64,000 nucleotides of DNA from Ptiloglossa arizonensis. Its lineage: Eukaryota; Arthropoda; Insecta; Hymenoptera; Colletidae. The DNA lies in the NCBI RefSeq assembly GCF_051014685.1, contig NC_135051.1, positions 16,883,557-16,947,556 on the forward strand, written 5' to 3'. The position numbers and the translations under genes were made by a program. The notes under the pieces are model-generated. The model had not been told where the DNA came from and made no database searches. It worked only from the letters and a program-made list of their open reading frames with translations. Shown here piece after piece: positions 46,700 to 58,777 of the stretch. Each line of letters opens with the position of its first letter. The first letter of the stretch is position 1.

Positions 46700-47930
46700 C
46701 GAATTAAAAACTACCCGGGAAACGCATTACGGTCCCGTTTAAATTTTAACAAAACATCAATACCATCGGTGTAATTGCTAAAAATATAGGCAGCTATGTT
46801 TACCCAACGACATAACGAGTGTGTAGTTTCCGAGAAGGGTTCCACACGGTCATGTTAGCGACATTACTGGATTATTAATAGGGGCGGACCTAGTATGTGC
46901 CTTTTACGAGGAGCGATTAGTTGCATATTTCATGAAACACGGTTCGAAGGGGGATGGACGCATTATCGTCACCCTTTTTCATGTTAGCGTGCAAGCGCCG
47001 AGGAGTATTCCGAATCAATATTTGAATATCGAAGTAGTTCCCTGCAGAGCAAACAGTTCTTCGAAAAAGAAACGATACGTTAATAATATGTATCATTTCT
47101 CGAATAACAAGCACTGTATTATTCCTAATCCCCAGGTGAGAATTATAGACAATGTGTACACTGCTACGAAACGGATACGGTATTTGTTGTAGAAGCTATT
47201 GATTTGTTCTGTGTTTCCATCGTGAATCTAAAGCGATTCAAACTTTTGAAAACAACGTGTTTATTATTTGCGAAATTCGATATCATTTCGCGGTGGAATA
47301 ATCCGATAGTAAAAGTCGAGGTATTTCAAGGACAATAAAATAACATTTCTCTGCAAAATCTACTCAGCAGAAACTGTGAAATATTAATGAAAAATTTTTT
47401 AATAATTTCAGTTCGAAGAAACTAGAAATTTCTTCGTATTCGATAATTATTAGCGTTTGTATACAGTGATACAATATCGATATAATAATTTTTACTAGAA
47501 AGTTGAGGTTGTCGTCCCTTAATGTTAATAAAATTTCATGCGAAATCTAATCGGTAGAAATTCTAGAAAAATGACGCAATTCTTGATCATTTCGATTCGG
47601 AGAAATTAGTGATTTTCTTGCTTCTGATATTTGTAATTATTCTGTACTCTGTTAGTTTCAATAAGCTACAATTCGAAAACTGAACGAGGTATAATATTAA
47701 TGAAGCGTTCCAGAAAAACACGCTCTGCACAAATTGGTACTCCTAGCGTAAGAAGCATCTCTAACAAACATTAATTAAGTATGAAAATCCCTGTTTAAGT
47801 GTTGCTTCGAGGTTCTCGAAATTGCACTTGAAAGGAAGTTAGAACAGGAGAGTCCAATTGCGATTCTCTCGATCGAAGACTCGACACACATCACACTGCA
47901 CTGTTTTCTGTTAGATCATAATGATTACAT
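46700..47930. other. AT-rich DNA, likely intron downstream of the minus-strand exon
   Basis: No repeats or frames of note. If the exon at 47933-47995 is real this is its downstream intron, starting with GTATGTAATC on the minus strand. Confidence 0.45.
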
Positions 47931-47932
47931 AC

Positions 47933-47995
47933 CGAGTTGATGGCTGTCATGCTGCTAATTCGACCTGGACCTGTGTCCACTAGCCCGTTGTCACT
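47933..47995 (-). CDS. Internal coding exon of an unidentified minus-strand gene
   Basis: This is the best-supported coding segment. On the minus strand a CTGAC branch-point-like motif (48019-48023) is followed by a T/C tract and GTTGTAG. The exon is exactly 63 nt and ends at CTCG|GTATGT. Only one frame is open; it starts SDNGLVDTGPG and ends with RISSMTAINS, so the exon is phase 0 at both ends and could be skipped without a frameshift. It is richer in G+C, with ordinary codons and little CpG, against AT-rich flanks. Ser, Thr, Gly and Asp dominate and there is no hydrophobic segment, as in a loop or linker. I do not recognise the protein. Neighbouring exons are not visible with confidence. 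Confidence 0.62.
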
Positions 47996-47999
47996 CTAC

Positions 48000-49018
48000 A
48001 ACAAAAAAGAAAAAAATTGTCAGTTAATGTGAAGGGGAAACGGAACCACTGCTCGAAATTACCGATACAGTCGTAAACGATAATACAAATTGGCTACGAA
48101 TGATCGTTTACAACGCTTGTTACACCACCCTTGCAAATTAAATCGTTCGTTGATTATTCGTCGAAAAATTTGCGTTACGGTCGAGGGTTGGGTGTAAAGC
48201 GACCAAACGATAAATAAACGAATTTGGTGAATTCTTCCTGAAAAATTGATCACGAGGAAGCGCGTAAAAATCGGGAAACCATGGTTGTGATATGTACGAC
48301 GGTTAATCGAATACTATATATCGGGGTCGAAACGATTCGCAATTTCTGCGAGTCAACGGTTACGAAACGATCCGTAGGAGGGAGTGAAAAGGAGGGAAAG
48401 AAAAAGTGAAAGGGTGGCACAAAAAACTTTTTGCATCGCGAATTCTCAAGAACGAAAGTAAATGTCGGGGGTAACGCGAGTGCACTCGGCGTTGGGCATA
48501 TGATTTTTTTTTAATTGACCCCTTCCACCCTCGCAACATCCGATCGCAATTAAAATTTCGTCTCGTCGAAAATGTTTCTTATTCGGTACTCCAGACCGCC
48601 TCGTTAAATCGGGATATTAATTAAACGGCACCGACGTCACCGGAATACCGTGTAAAATTTTCCGAATGCAAAGGAAACATCGATGTCGTACCTATATATT
48701 GGTAATTCGTTACAAAAAAAAAGAAAAAATTCGAGTAGAGTAGAATTTTGTAGAATACCAACGATTTTACGATATCCAGGATGAAGTACAATTTTCCGTT
48801 ATTCTTTTCGATTTTTAATAATACTTGTGTATATTATTGCTCGAAAATATGTTTAATCTTTCGTCTCGTACAGTGCAAATCTATTTTTATTCGGTGAAAA
48901 TTGTAGTTCATTTGTTTTCATGTGAACAGTGAAATTAACTTTCTTACTATTATTTTTATTGTTATGTAATTTTTCTTAATTCTTCTCCTTCTTTTTTATT
49001 GTACTTCTTCTTTCTACG
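48000..49018. other. AT-rich DNA, likely intron upstream of the exon
   Basis: Holds the acceptor tract of the exon at its left edge. Otherwise AT-rich with short A runs and no repeat or second exon that I can support. Confidence 0.45.
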
Positions 49019-49019
49019 A

Positions 49020-49175
49020 TTATATTCTCCATTTTATATATTCTCCATTTTATATATTTTCAATTTTATAAATTTTCAATTTTATATATTTTCCATTTTA
49101 TATATTTTCAATTTTATAAATTTTCAATTTTATATATTTTCAATTTTATAAATTTTCAATTGTATATATCTTCAA
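49020..49175. repeat. ~16-bp A/T minisatellite
   Basis: TTTTCAATTTTATA(A/T)A and variants are repeated about nine times. Confidence 0.9.
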
Positions 49176-49518
49176 TTTCTATGTACAGGTATATAATGTT
49201 CACATCATCCCATTAATGTTTAATAGATATAATTTAAATCCATGTGTAACATAGCTCTTTAGAGTAGGGACAATTTCGACACAAAATGTACGCTGTGTGC
49301 GAAAAGTCTTCTCGCGTGTTGTGCATATAGTACATGCATACTGAACGCTCGCAGGCGGTTACAGCACGCGATTGACTGATCGCCTATGCGTGACAATCGT
49401 AGTCAAAGGGTTAATAACCACGTACTAATGTACCTGTCAATATAACGGGTGCCAATAGAAATAGCTACACAAACAATGTCCGTAAACCAAGTGTTAAGAC
49501 TGACCGATGTGGTTCTCT
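49175..49518. other. Spacer, nothing supported
   Basis: AT-rich to mixed sequence between two arrays. Confidence 0.5.
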
Positions 49519-50285
49519 ATTTATTATATTAATTAAAATCACCACTAGAGATAAGACATCTTCTCTATAACAACGTACTAATGCACCTATCAATACAACA
49601 GGCAAAAGTAATAATATCTATAATACAATCATGTATTAAAATTACTAGAGAAAGCTAGTAACTCGACGAGTTCAAGAAATGCTATCAGATTCATTATTAG
49701 GACAAATTAAATAATCACAATTTTGAGAAACTATAATTTCCACTTTCAGTAGAGTACTATGTACATTTACAGTACTTTCTTACACTACTCCGATGCTATT
49801 GTGCTTCGGTAGAAAATCATGGTACTAAAACCATCTAGCTCCAGTAACATCTCGTTCGCCAACTTACCATCTTTTTACAACAATTCTCCATTTATTATAC
49901 TAATTAAAATCACCACTAGAGGTAAGACATCTTCTCTACAACAACGTACTAATGCACCCATCAATACAACAGGCAAAAGTAACAATAACTATAATACAAT
50001 CATGTATTAAAATTACTAGAGAAAGCTGGTAACTCGACGAGTCCAAGGAATGCTATCAGATTCATTATTAGGACAAATTAAATAATCACAATTTTCAGAA
50101 ACTATAGTTTCAGTAGAGAAACACACTTTCGGTAGAGTACTATGTACATTTACAGTACTTTCTTACGCTACTCTGATGCTATTGTGCTTCGGTAGAAAAC
50201 CTCCTAGCTTCAGTAACGTCTCGTTCGTCAATTTACCATCTTCTTACAACAATCCTCCATTTACTACATCAATTAAAATCTCTAA
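49518..50285. repeat. ~370-bp tandem repeat, two full units
   Basis: ATTTATTATA(T/C)TAATTAAAATCACC at 49518 and 49890, and a diverged third start at about 50259, define a 370-bp period. The two full copies are highly similar over GACATCTTCTCTA, ACTAGAGAAAGCT and AGAGTACTATGTACATTTAC blocks. Confidence 0.93.
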
Positions 50286-50289
50286 ACGA

Positions 50290-50814
50290 AAGTCGTCCCC
50301 CAAAACCTCGTCATTACTTCCTATCTCAGCCACGGTAGCAACGGTGAGCTAATATAGTAAAATCGTTCGTCGCATCGTAGGTATCCCCGATGCAAACGAA
50401 CAACCCCGTGACGAAGAGGCGTTTCGGTCCTTCGGTCGATCCCTCGACGAAACGATGATTCGTCGAGGTCACGCGAAAACCGGTCAGGATTATCGAGATG
50501 GAAATTCTGTGCTCGCAGCAGGACGGAAACGGTGCTCGTAGTCGCTGCTCCCAGGAATCACCGAAGCGTACTCTGGACGGGGAATGGCGGAGGGCACGGG
50601 ATGGAAGCACCGCGAAGAAGAAATAGTACAAAGGCGACGACGGGATCGGCCACGGAACCGAGGCGAAAGAGCCTCGGTGCAAATGTCGTTCTGAACTTTG
50701 ATCGTAAAACAGCGGCGGGCTTCTCGCCGGGGGTAGGTGGAGCGTCCGTCTTGAACGTCTGCCAGATCGGTTATGCTCGAATAAATTTACGTGTCAAACT
50801 CCGCGCCGGAACCT
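50290..50814. other. CpG-rich block, no gene recognised
   Basis: Frames of 113-118 codons are open on both strands in CpG-rich DNA. No domain is seen. Confidence 0.45.
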
Positions 50815-52165
50815 ACAGTATCGTCCCGCCCCCCGGACCTTTGTCCCCCCAGACGCTTTTTCCGCTCTTTTAGACAGCGTTTCCAGACTGGACAGAGGGC
50901 TCCGTAGTTTCTAATGGAGAAGAAGGGAGGGGATGAATCGGTTTCGATGCTTCGAACGTACCATTCCGGGGCCCGGATAACACGTATCGTGCCCCCCACC
51001 GTGGTCCTTTCACATTCGTCCTCATTCAGATACTTTTTCTGCCCAAAGACAGCATTTCTAAACTGGACAAAACGGTTTTTAATTTTTGTTAGAAAGATAG
51101 AAAATTTTGAAGCTTCGAATGAACGATTCCGGGGCCCAAATAACATGTATCATGCCCCACAGTATTGTCCTTTCACATTCGTCCCCATCCAGATACTTCT
51201 TCTACCCAAAGACAGCATTTCTAAACTGGACAAAACGGTTTTTAATTTTTGTTAGAAAGATAGAAAATTTTGAAGCTTCGAATGAACGATTCCGGGGCCC
51301 AGATAACACGTATCGTGCCCCCCACTATTGTCCTTTCACATTCGTCCCCATCCAGATACTTCTTCTACCCAAAGACAGCATTTCTAAACTGGACAAAACG
51401 GTTTTTAATTTTTGTTAGAAAGATAGAAAATTTTGAAGCTTCGAATGAACGATTCCGGGGCCCAGATAACACGTATCGTGCCCCCCACTATTGTCCTTTC
51501 ACATTCGTCCCCATCCAGATACTTCTTCTACCCAAAGACAGCATTTCTAAACTGGACAAAACGGTTTTTAATTTTTGTTAGAAAGATAGAAAATTTTGAA
51601 GCTTCGAATGAACGATTCCGGGGCCCACATAACATGTATCATGCCCCACAGTATTGTCCTTTCACATTCGTCCCCATCCAGATACTTCTTCTGCCCAAAG
51701 ACAGCATTTCTAAACTGGACAAAACGGTTTTTAATTTTTGTTAGAAAGATAGAAAATTTTGAAGCTTCGAATGAACGATTCCGGGGCCCACATAACATGT
51801 ATCATGCCCCACAGTATTGTCCCTTCACATTCGTCCCCATTCAGATACTTCTTCTGCCCTTTTAGATAGCGTTTCTAAACTGGACAGAAGGATGTGTAAT
51901 TTTTGTTTGAAAAAAAAAAATTTGAAGCTTCGAATGAACGATTCCGGGGCCCAGAAACACATATTGTCCTTTCATTATCATCTGCTCCCCCTTCAGATAC
52001 TTTTTCTGCCCTTTTAGACAGCTAAAATAGTTTTTCTACCATTCTAGATAGTTTCTAGACTGCACAAAAGAGTCTGTAATTTCTGACGAAGAAGAAGGGA
52101 GGGGACGAATCGTTTCGAAGCGTCGAATATACGCTTAGGGGACTCAGGTAACGCTATGGTAATTA
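50815..52165. repeat. 163-bp satellite array
   Basis: ATTCCGGGGCCC occurs at 50963, 51126, 51289, 51452, 51615, 51778 and 51941, exactly 163 bp apart each time. Central units are nearly identical (CTTCTTCTACCCAAAGACAG, GGACAAAACGGTTTTTAAT, AGATAGAAAATTTTGAAGC). The first and last units are more diverged, and a decayed unit follows to about 52165. Since 163 is not a multiple of three, each unit restarts the same ~103-codon frame, giving a ladder of overlapping spurious ORFs. Confidence 0.98.
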
Positions 52166-52937
52166 CTCGAGCCTACCTGAGTATCTACAGGACCATTTCA
52201 CGGACCTTCCTTAATCGTCGAGAGGTTTAAAGGACGTTAGTCGTGATTTTGACCGCGCGTGTGTCGCACGAATCGCTTGTGTCCTTTCGAGAAACGCGAA
52301 GCTCCCGATGATACAAGTCTTGAATATCGTGTGAATCAATGTGAAACATCATTTTGTGGATCTTGTGAATTCTATTGATGATTTTAAGGTAAGAAATTTA
52401 ATAAGTAACTTGTAAGGAATGGTGATTATCGAGTTTGATTACAGAGTAGGTTAATCAAAATCTCCAAACTTCGAGATTTAACCTATTGAGAAATACTTGA
52501 AAAAGAATCATTGTTTATTGTAAATTGTAGCTTTAAGAATATTCTTAAAATTAGTCCAATTCGAGACTGAAATGCGAAGAATTGAATTTAAAGAAGCCGC
52601 TTCTTGCATCCCAGCCATCAATTTTATTTATTCTTACGCAATTATAAAAAAATTTTGCAATTAAATTACAACAAATTTCGAAAACCCTTTCGAATAAAGT
52701 TGTACCAATCCTATAATTTGCAAATCTCGTTGCTTTTAAAATTTTCTACTCGCCGGAACAAGATCAATAACACCGGTTCACTTATCGAGGGAGAAATCTG
52801 AACAATTACCGAGGACATACTCTAATTTCTATTCCACACCTCGGAAACTCCTCATTGGTCGTCAAAGAAGAAAGAAACGAACATTCTAACCTATAATTTT
52901 CCCTCTTCTCTTCAAATCGGATGATTATGAACCGAAG
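52165..52937. other. AT-rich spacer with an isolated donor-like site
   Basis: TTTTAAG|GTAAGAAA at about 52389-52394 is a good donor consensus after ~190 bp of moderately GC-rich sequence. It could mark a non-coding first exon, but no promoter element is evident. Confidence 0.3.
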
Positions 52938-53000
52938 TCCTTCCGGACGGTGGTGAAACCTCTGTCGAAGATTGTCGTTGACAAACTCGCCGACACTCGT
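52938..53000 (+). CDS. Candidate 63-nt internal exon
   Basis: CTAAC (52886-52890) and a pyrimidine tract (TTTTCCCTCTTCTCTTC) are followed by the first downstream AG at 52936-52937. The next 63 nt, in phase 0, read SFRTVVKPLSKIVV then DKLADTR and end at CGT|GTAAGA. The frame is also open upstream through KSDDYEPK and downstream, so composition may contribute. The AG-scanning logic fits, but the tract ends ~20 nt before the AG. No family recognised. Confidence 0.25.
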
Positions 53001-53002
53001 GT

Positions 53003-54690
53003 AAGATTCGGTCGGCTAACGATGATCGATCGATCACGATCAGAAATTTATAACGCCTAAAGAACCGCGCCACGAGCAGCTGCGAGATATTAATTGAAAT
53101 CGAGCAAAGTCGATCGACGCGTCGGCCATTAAGCCACACGAAATGAACCGCTGTCCAAGTTTCGGTCTATTTCCAGTACGGAAATTTATTAGCTTTCTCG
53201 GCGAGTGGCGAGGTTTCTTACAGCACGGTGGCTGCTTGAAGGACATTAGGGAAGACAGATGGTGTAAAACCGCGGTACAGAAAAATTAAGTACGCGCGTG
53301 AACGTTTTCGTGCTAAACGATTCAAAGACATGCTTCACGGCGAGTCCAGAAGTTGGCAAGATTCGGGAACCTTGAACGATTCGAAACTGGGTTGTATTTT
53401 GTTTTCGAAACGGAAACCACCCACCAACCCGGAAGTGCTCTGGCGCGCGTTAATCGCGTTGTTCGCGTCGCCCGCTAATTTGTCAATAACAATTCTCCGA
53501 TGAACTGCAGCTTTCCACTTTTCACATCGTCGAGTCGTAACTTGCACGATGCTTTTCTTTACGATCGAGTCTCTGCACTTGGCACACCTGCATCGGAACT
53601 AGGTCTAACCGCAATCCTGATTCACCATCGGATAGTACGAATTAGGTTCTACGTAATTGGGTACCGTCGGAATTTAGATAAAATTGGTTACGTAATTAAT
53701 TGGTAATCTACGTTCGATTATTCTTCAATCCAAAATGGTACAGAGTTTCGAGCTAATTCGAAAGGAATCGATACGTGTTTTACTAGTTATTTAATTCTGG
53801 ACAATGCATTCTTTCTGTTGAGATTCATAGTTCTTAACAGAATTTTAATATCGATTTTTGTTTTAACAGATAAATAATTCTTTCTAAAGAAAACTCGAAC
53901 ATGGATCGAAAGGTCGACAAAAATCAGAGAATTCTATACAGAGTATTAAAATGGAGGGAAATTAATTATTAAACATCCTGTAATTTTGATTCTTGATACT
54001 TGAAACAGTTTTCGAGTAATTTCACCGACACACCTTCCATTTTGTAAAGTGTAAACCTATGAAAAGATCAATGTTAACTAGTTCACCCGATAGTACACAT
54101 CGATGGTGTTATCAAATTATGACATTTATCGATACGATTGGTAAGAATACAAATTGAAGTATTTTCGAGACATTTTCGAATATTTTACGCCTTGCAATGG
54201 TAAATGTTAGGATCGACCTACAAAAGCTAGGATTTACCGATCTCTGGGCTTTTATAGTAACATATATACACCGGAACTGAAACAAGTTGTTTACAGTAGA
54301 CACAGATACCGTTTCGAATTGACCGCGATCCAATTAGACAAACCTGGCTCTCCTGTCGTAACGACGTGAGCGTAATGGATTTAGATGCACACTTTTATGG
54401 AAGTAATTAAGCTCCGAATGAAAGTCGAAACTGCCGCGGACACGAGCGTTTCACCATCGTGGATTTCAGTCCGATGCTTCACCGCTCGCATAAAACGCGA
54501 GGCGAAGTTAGATAATGCAGAACATCGCGCGCATTAGCGGGAACAACATCGCGCAGCTCCCAATTTCACGGCTGAAGAAACACTGTATACCGTACGGTGA
54601 TTCGCCAACTTCGAAACTACTAATACGAACGATAAAAATATATAGTTTGTCTCGGATATACGGAATATAATTGTCGTTTCGTACGATACG
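53003..54690. other. Mixed spacer with a CpG-rich part
   Basis: CpG-rich at about 53040-53510 and 54380-54560, otherwise AT-rich. No element or exon supported. Confidence 0.45.
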
Positions 54691-54694
54691 CGTA

Positions 54695-55276
54695 AATGTT
54701 ACTTACGAGAATCTCTAGGGTTTGAGAAAGTACAAAATATTGGGTCGTTCGGGAAGTCATTTTATTTTCCAAAATGGAGAATATATAATTTAATGAAATG
54801 TTTGTACACTGTAAAAAAATCGTGTTTTATTTTCATGAAAAAGAAAAAAAAGGAAGTGACTTTCCGAAGAATCTGATACATGATGTGTATGATTTATTTT
54901 ATATGTGGAGGTATGAAGATCAATTTTATTTTTTCAAAATTTATTTTTTATCCTCGAATTCGATAAAATGACGTATTCGAAGAGTAAAAGTACCAAGGTA
55001 TATTATTTGTTCTAAAATATACAGTTTCTTTGATATTGATAGCGTTCGTCTTGTTACTTTTATTGTGAAATAGGTGAAAGTCTACAATGTTGTGTCGGTG
55101 CACATGGTTGAAATTTTGAATGTGTTTCGTGAACTGAAAGTTAAACAAAAATCGAGTCAATCGTGTTAAGAAAGTAAATTTACCTCTATATCTTCTTTGT
55201 GCCTATATTTATAAGAAAAAGTATTTATATTATGTTATGTACTTTCTCAAACCCTACAACTTCTGTAAGTAACATT
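54695..55276. repeat. 39-bp inverted repeat enclosing MITE copy 3
   Basis: The left arm 54695-54733 and right arm 55239-55276 are reverse complements. Both read GTACTTTCTCAAACCCTA, a variable middle, then GTAAGTAACATT. About 505 bp lie between them, including MITE copy 3 just inside the left arm. The arms could be the ends of another element or a simple foldback. Confidence 0.88.
54740..54876 (+). mobile_element. Mariner-like MITE, copy 3
   Basis: TTGGGTCGTTCGGGAAGTCA at the left and inward TCAGATTCTTCGGAAAGTCA at the right form diverged inverted ends, with TA at 54738-54739 and 54877-54878. The core TAAAAAAATCGTGTT is conserved. Older than copy 2, judging by end divergence. Confidence 0.88.
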
Positions 55277-55279
55277 TTT

Positions 55280-56555
55280 GTATATTGTTCGAAATAACGA
55301 AGATATCCAGGTGGATAGAATACATGGGATACATTATATATGTTAGACTTAAGTTTCGAAGGTAATGTTACAAGTTATAGTATATTAATTGTGCATTTAT
55401 ATCCGCAATCTAGTTATAACTGTTGTCAGATACAACTATGAAGAATATATACGTACATAAAGTTTGAAGTGAATCGGGCAAACTTTCGTTGAAACATTCG
55501 TTATAAATAGGTATTGAAACATAGTAAAAAAAGTATTGGAACTCTAACAGATAATTTACATCGAATTTCCGTAGAAAATATTAGAACTGACAAACTTTAA
55601 ATACTGACACTGCTAAATAAATAAAATTTATACTTTACGAATTCGAAAGAAATCGGAATCACAAAAGTACAACTGAACATTGATACTAAAATTTCACGAA
55701 GAGGGAGAATTTTACAAATAATTTTACTGATATACAATCTCGTTGGATAATGCAAACAACTGTAAATAATTTATCACACGTGAATAATTTCATTGAACGT
55801 GCGAAGGACAACTAATATTAAAACTTTGCAAAAATAAAAATAAATCTTACAAAGAGATGGTTGTTAGTAAAAGTCGACGATTCATCGTATTGTAAAAAGA
55901 ATGTATAATCTGGTAAAATTCGTAGCGTGGATAGACACGATTTTGAATTAAACATTATCGTGGCGCAATTTTAATCGTCCACGTTCGAAACGCATTCATT
56001 GTTGCAACGAAATTGACTCGCGAGTGCATTTTAACTTATCGAAGGTTGACATGCGACGCAGTAAAACGCTCGGATGATTTAACGGTGTCGTTCGAGGGCC
56101 CGGGAGTACAAAGTTAGACAACCCGGCCAGGAGTTAAACCGAAACGATGGGACGTCATAAAAGAAATTATGACTCGTGGTAATTTATGGCGGCGCATCGT
56201 ACAGGACCACTTTTCGTCAACGAAGCCACCGACACGGGGGCGTAAAACCGTCTCGCAGTGAGTCAGGAATTTACGAGAGCCAATTATCGACCTACACTGA
56301 CCTATTTACTCGCAGAATCGTCGAACGTTCCTTAACGCTACGAGTCCCATAATCTCGTACGATAACGACGATTTTTGCGACGTCGATGAAAGCTTCTCGT
56401 TACGAATTCACGAACGAACGATTTAACCGTCTCGAATCGAAATTTTTCTATTTCGGTTTCGATGTATTTTCTTGTAGAGGTATTAGAGTGTAGTGAGCAA
56501 CGAATGATTCGTCGAATTTAAAAATTGTATGCCAATTTTAGAAATTGGAGCACAC
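55280..56555. other. AT-rich spacer then CpG-rich DNA
   Basis: Nothing supported; CpG-rich at about 56040-56440. Confidence 0.5.
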
Positions 56556-56559
56556 ACGT

Positions 56560-57240
56560 TCTCAAAGTGTGTTCAAAAATTGAAGAAACTTTTTTTAATG
56601 TCTCTAATTGGTGTTTCAAGTGTATTACATATTTAGGACGAAGAAAACAGCTGTGAAATAGTTTTCTTGTTTTTTCTTAGATAGTAAGCAAAAGTATTAT
56701 AAATTTAATGTTTTCAAAATTGAAGTAACTCAATGTGACTTGCTTCAATATTTGTAATTTTACTTTTACTTTCAGATGTATTGTATACTTAGAGCCAATA
56801 AAACAGCTGTGAATTAGTTTTCTGATTTTTCCTTAGATAGTAAGCAAAAGTATTATAAATTAATGTTTTCAAAATTGAAGTAACTCAATGTGACTTGCTT
56901 CAATATTTGTAGTTTTACTTTCAGGTGTATTGTATACTTAGAGTCAATAAAACGGCTGCAAATTAGTTTTCTTATTTTTTCTTAGCTATCAAAAGTAATA
57001 TAAATTAATGTTTGTAAAATTGCAATAACTCAATGTGACTTGCTTCAATATTTACAATTGTACTTTCAGGTGTATTGTATAATTAGAGCCAATAAAACAG
57101 CTGTAAATTAGTTTTCTGATTTTTCCTTAGATAGTATTCAAAAGTAATATAAATTAATGTTTTCAAAATTGAAGTAACTCAATGTGACTTGCTTCAATCA
57201 GGTGTACTATACATTTAGAGTTAATAAAACCGGTGTCATA
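56560..57240. repeat. ~150-bp tandem array
   Basis: GAAGTAACTCAATGTGACTTGC recurs near 56721, 56876, 57021 and 57170, with GTGTATTGTATACTTAGAG and CAATAAAACAGCTGTGAA(A/T)TTAG in each unit. The AATAAA in each unit is part of the repeat and does not mark a gene end. Confidence 0.93.
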
Positions 57241-58568
57241 ATTTCCCGATGTACTCTCAGCCAAGAATCGAACGTATTATAAATATCATTTACCCAAAAA
57301 TGAAACCTGTATTTAACGTTCGGTTTGGGGAAAGCCGGTTGTCGGGAAAGAAGTAAATTGAAATCCTTGACAACGCCAATATCGTCAACCGTTACGCTAT
57401 AAATCATGATACGTTTAATCGAAGAAGGAAAGCGCGCCCAACTCTATTACCTGTAACTCCGACAGCAGAGATCACGCGAGCGCCATTAACGTCGAATGTA
57501 AATTTCTTCGCTTACCCATCCGCTCGACGTGAATTCGAGCGTGACGGACGTATCGACGAGACAACGAAGCATACACAGATCGGAAAGATCACTGCGATGT
57601 AACAACGAAGGAATAAAGTTAAAAAAAATCGCGAACCACGCGCCAAAAAAAAAAGAAAAAAACAAATCTCCAAAATCGAGTTACGATTTATTTCTCGAGA
57701 CACCGATCGACCCGCGTTATCGACCATTTTACCGATAAGTTAAAATGCACTCGCGACTCGATTTCGTTGCAACAATGAATGCGTTTGGAACGTGTCTTCG
57801 AGAAACCCACTCGACGACTTTCGTACGTTGCCTCCTCGATTTGTTACAATGTTCGTCGTTTGCAGCAGCGATGCTTCAATATTAAGGGGACTTCTGGGAT
57901 GATTTAAATAATTCTTCGAGACACTGTAGCCGCGTACATCCCGAAAGGACCGAGTTGTTCAATTTATAGGAGGAACGTCGGCTACGGCTTGGAGTCTTTT
58001 TGCCCTTCCGTGTTCCAGTCCCCCGTTTCGAGCTTTTCTTCGTCGCGTCTCTTTCCACGGTACCACGGCCCTCTGCTCCATCCACTTGTAGTTCGTCTTT
58101 CATTCTCTTTATCGCTTCCCCGGGTTCTCGGCGAATCGAAGAAGCGCAGTCGTAAAAATGGTGATTCATGCTCAACGACGGGGCACCGTATCGATAAGGA
58201 AAATCAAATTGTGATTCTTGCGCTACGGTCACACAGTTGACGCAGCAGACGAAGAAACATTCGATACGGTATCAATCGGGTCTGTCCTGAATTTTTTTAC
58301 CATTCTTTTTTTTTCACCCTTCGACTGGAATGTGATTTACGTTCGAAAATGGAAACCGAAGTTGTTCTATCGACGATAGGAGTTTGCGTTGGTTTGGTGC
58401 AAACCTCAAGTACAATGTTCGGTATAATTCTTCTGTTTTATTAGAAGAAAAATTGTGAAGTGGATAGTGCAGTTGAAATTATTTGGGGTGTGGGAAAATA
58501 AGTAGGTGCAAATGTAGATGAGAGTATTTTGAGAGTTCAATGGTCTTAGCTCTTTTCGAAAAGTAAGT
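57240..58568. other. CpG-rich block then mixed DNA
   Basis: CpG-rich at about 57400-58230 with A-rich runs near 57640-57665. Frames of 70-116 codons occur on both strands, none recognised. Confidence 0.45.
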
Positions 58569-58569
58569 A

Positions 58570-58777
58570 CTAGGTTGTTTGATAAGTTTTGTTCTTTTTT
58601 TTTTGGTAAAAAATAGTATGACGGTTTAACTTTGAATAATTGTAAATATACGAAGGAGTCGACAGATCTACATGAAACTTCACACATGTAGAGAAACAAA
58701 ACATCTTTAGAGAAACAAAACGACGAAATTGATAGCGCCATTTTTTATCGAACGACAAAACTTATCGAGCAATCTAT
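58570..58777. mobile_element. Second mariner-type non-autonomous element
   Basis: The left end CTAGGTTGTTTGATAAGTTT and the right end (inward ATAGATTGCTCGATAAGTTT, then TGTCGTTCG) are inverted repeats. TA flanks at 58568-58569 and 58778-58779. The AGGTTG(T/C)T(T/C)GATAAGTTTTG ends are typical of insect mariners and differ from the four MITEs. At 208 bp there is no intact transposase. Confidence 0.85.

Noticed and set aside
50914..51865. Ladder of near-identical ~103-codon proteins.
   Set aside because: The 163-bp satellite rotates frame in each unit, so the same open stretch restarts. Copies differ by repeat variation, not by coding constraint.
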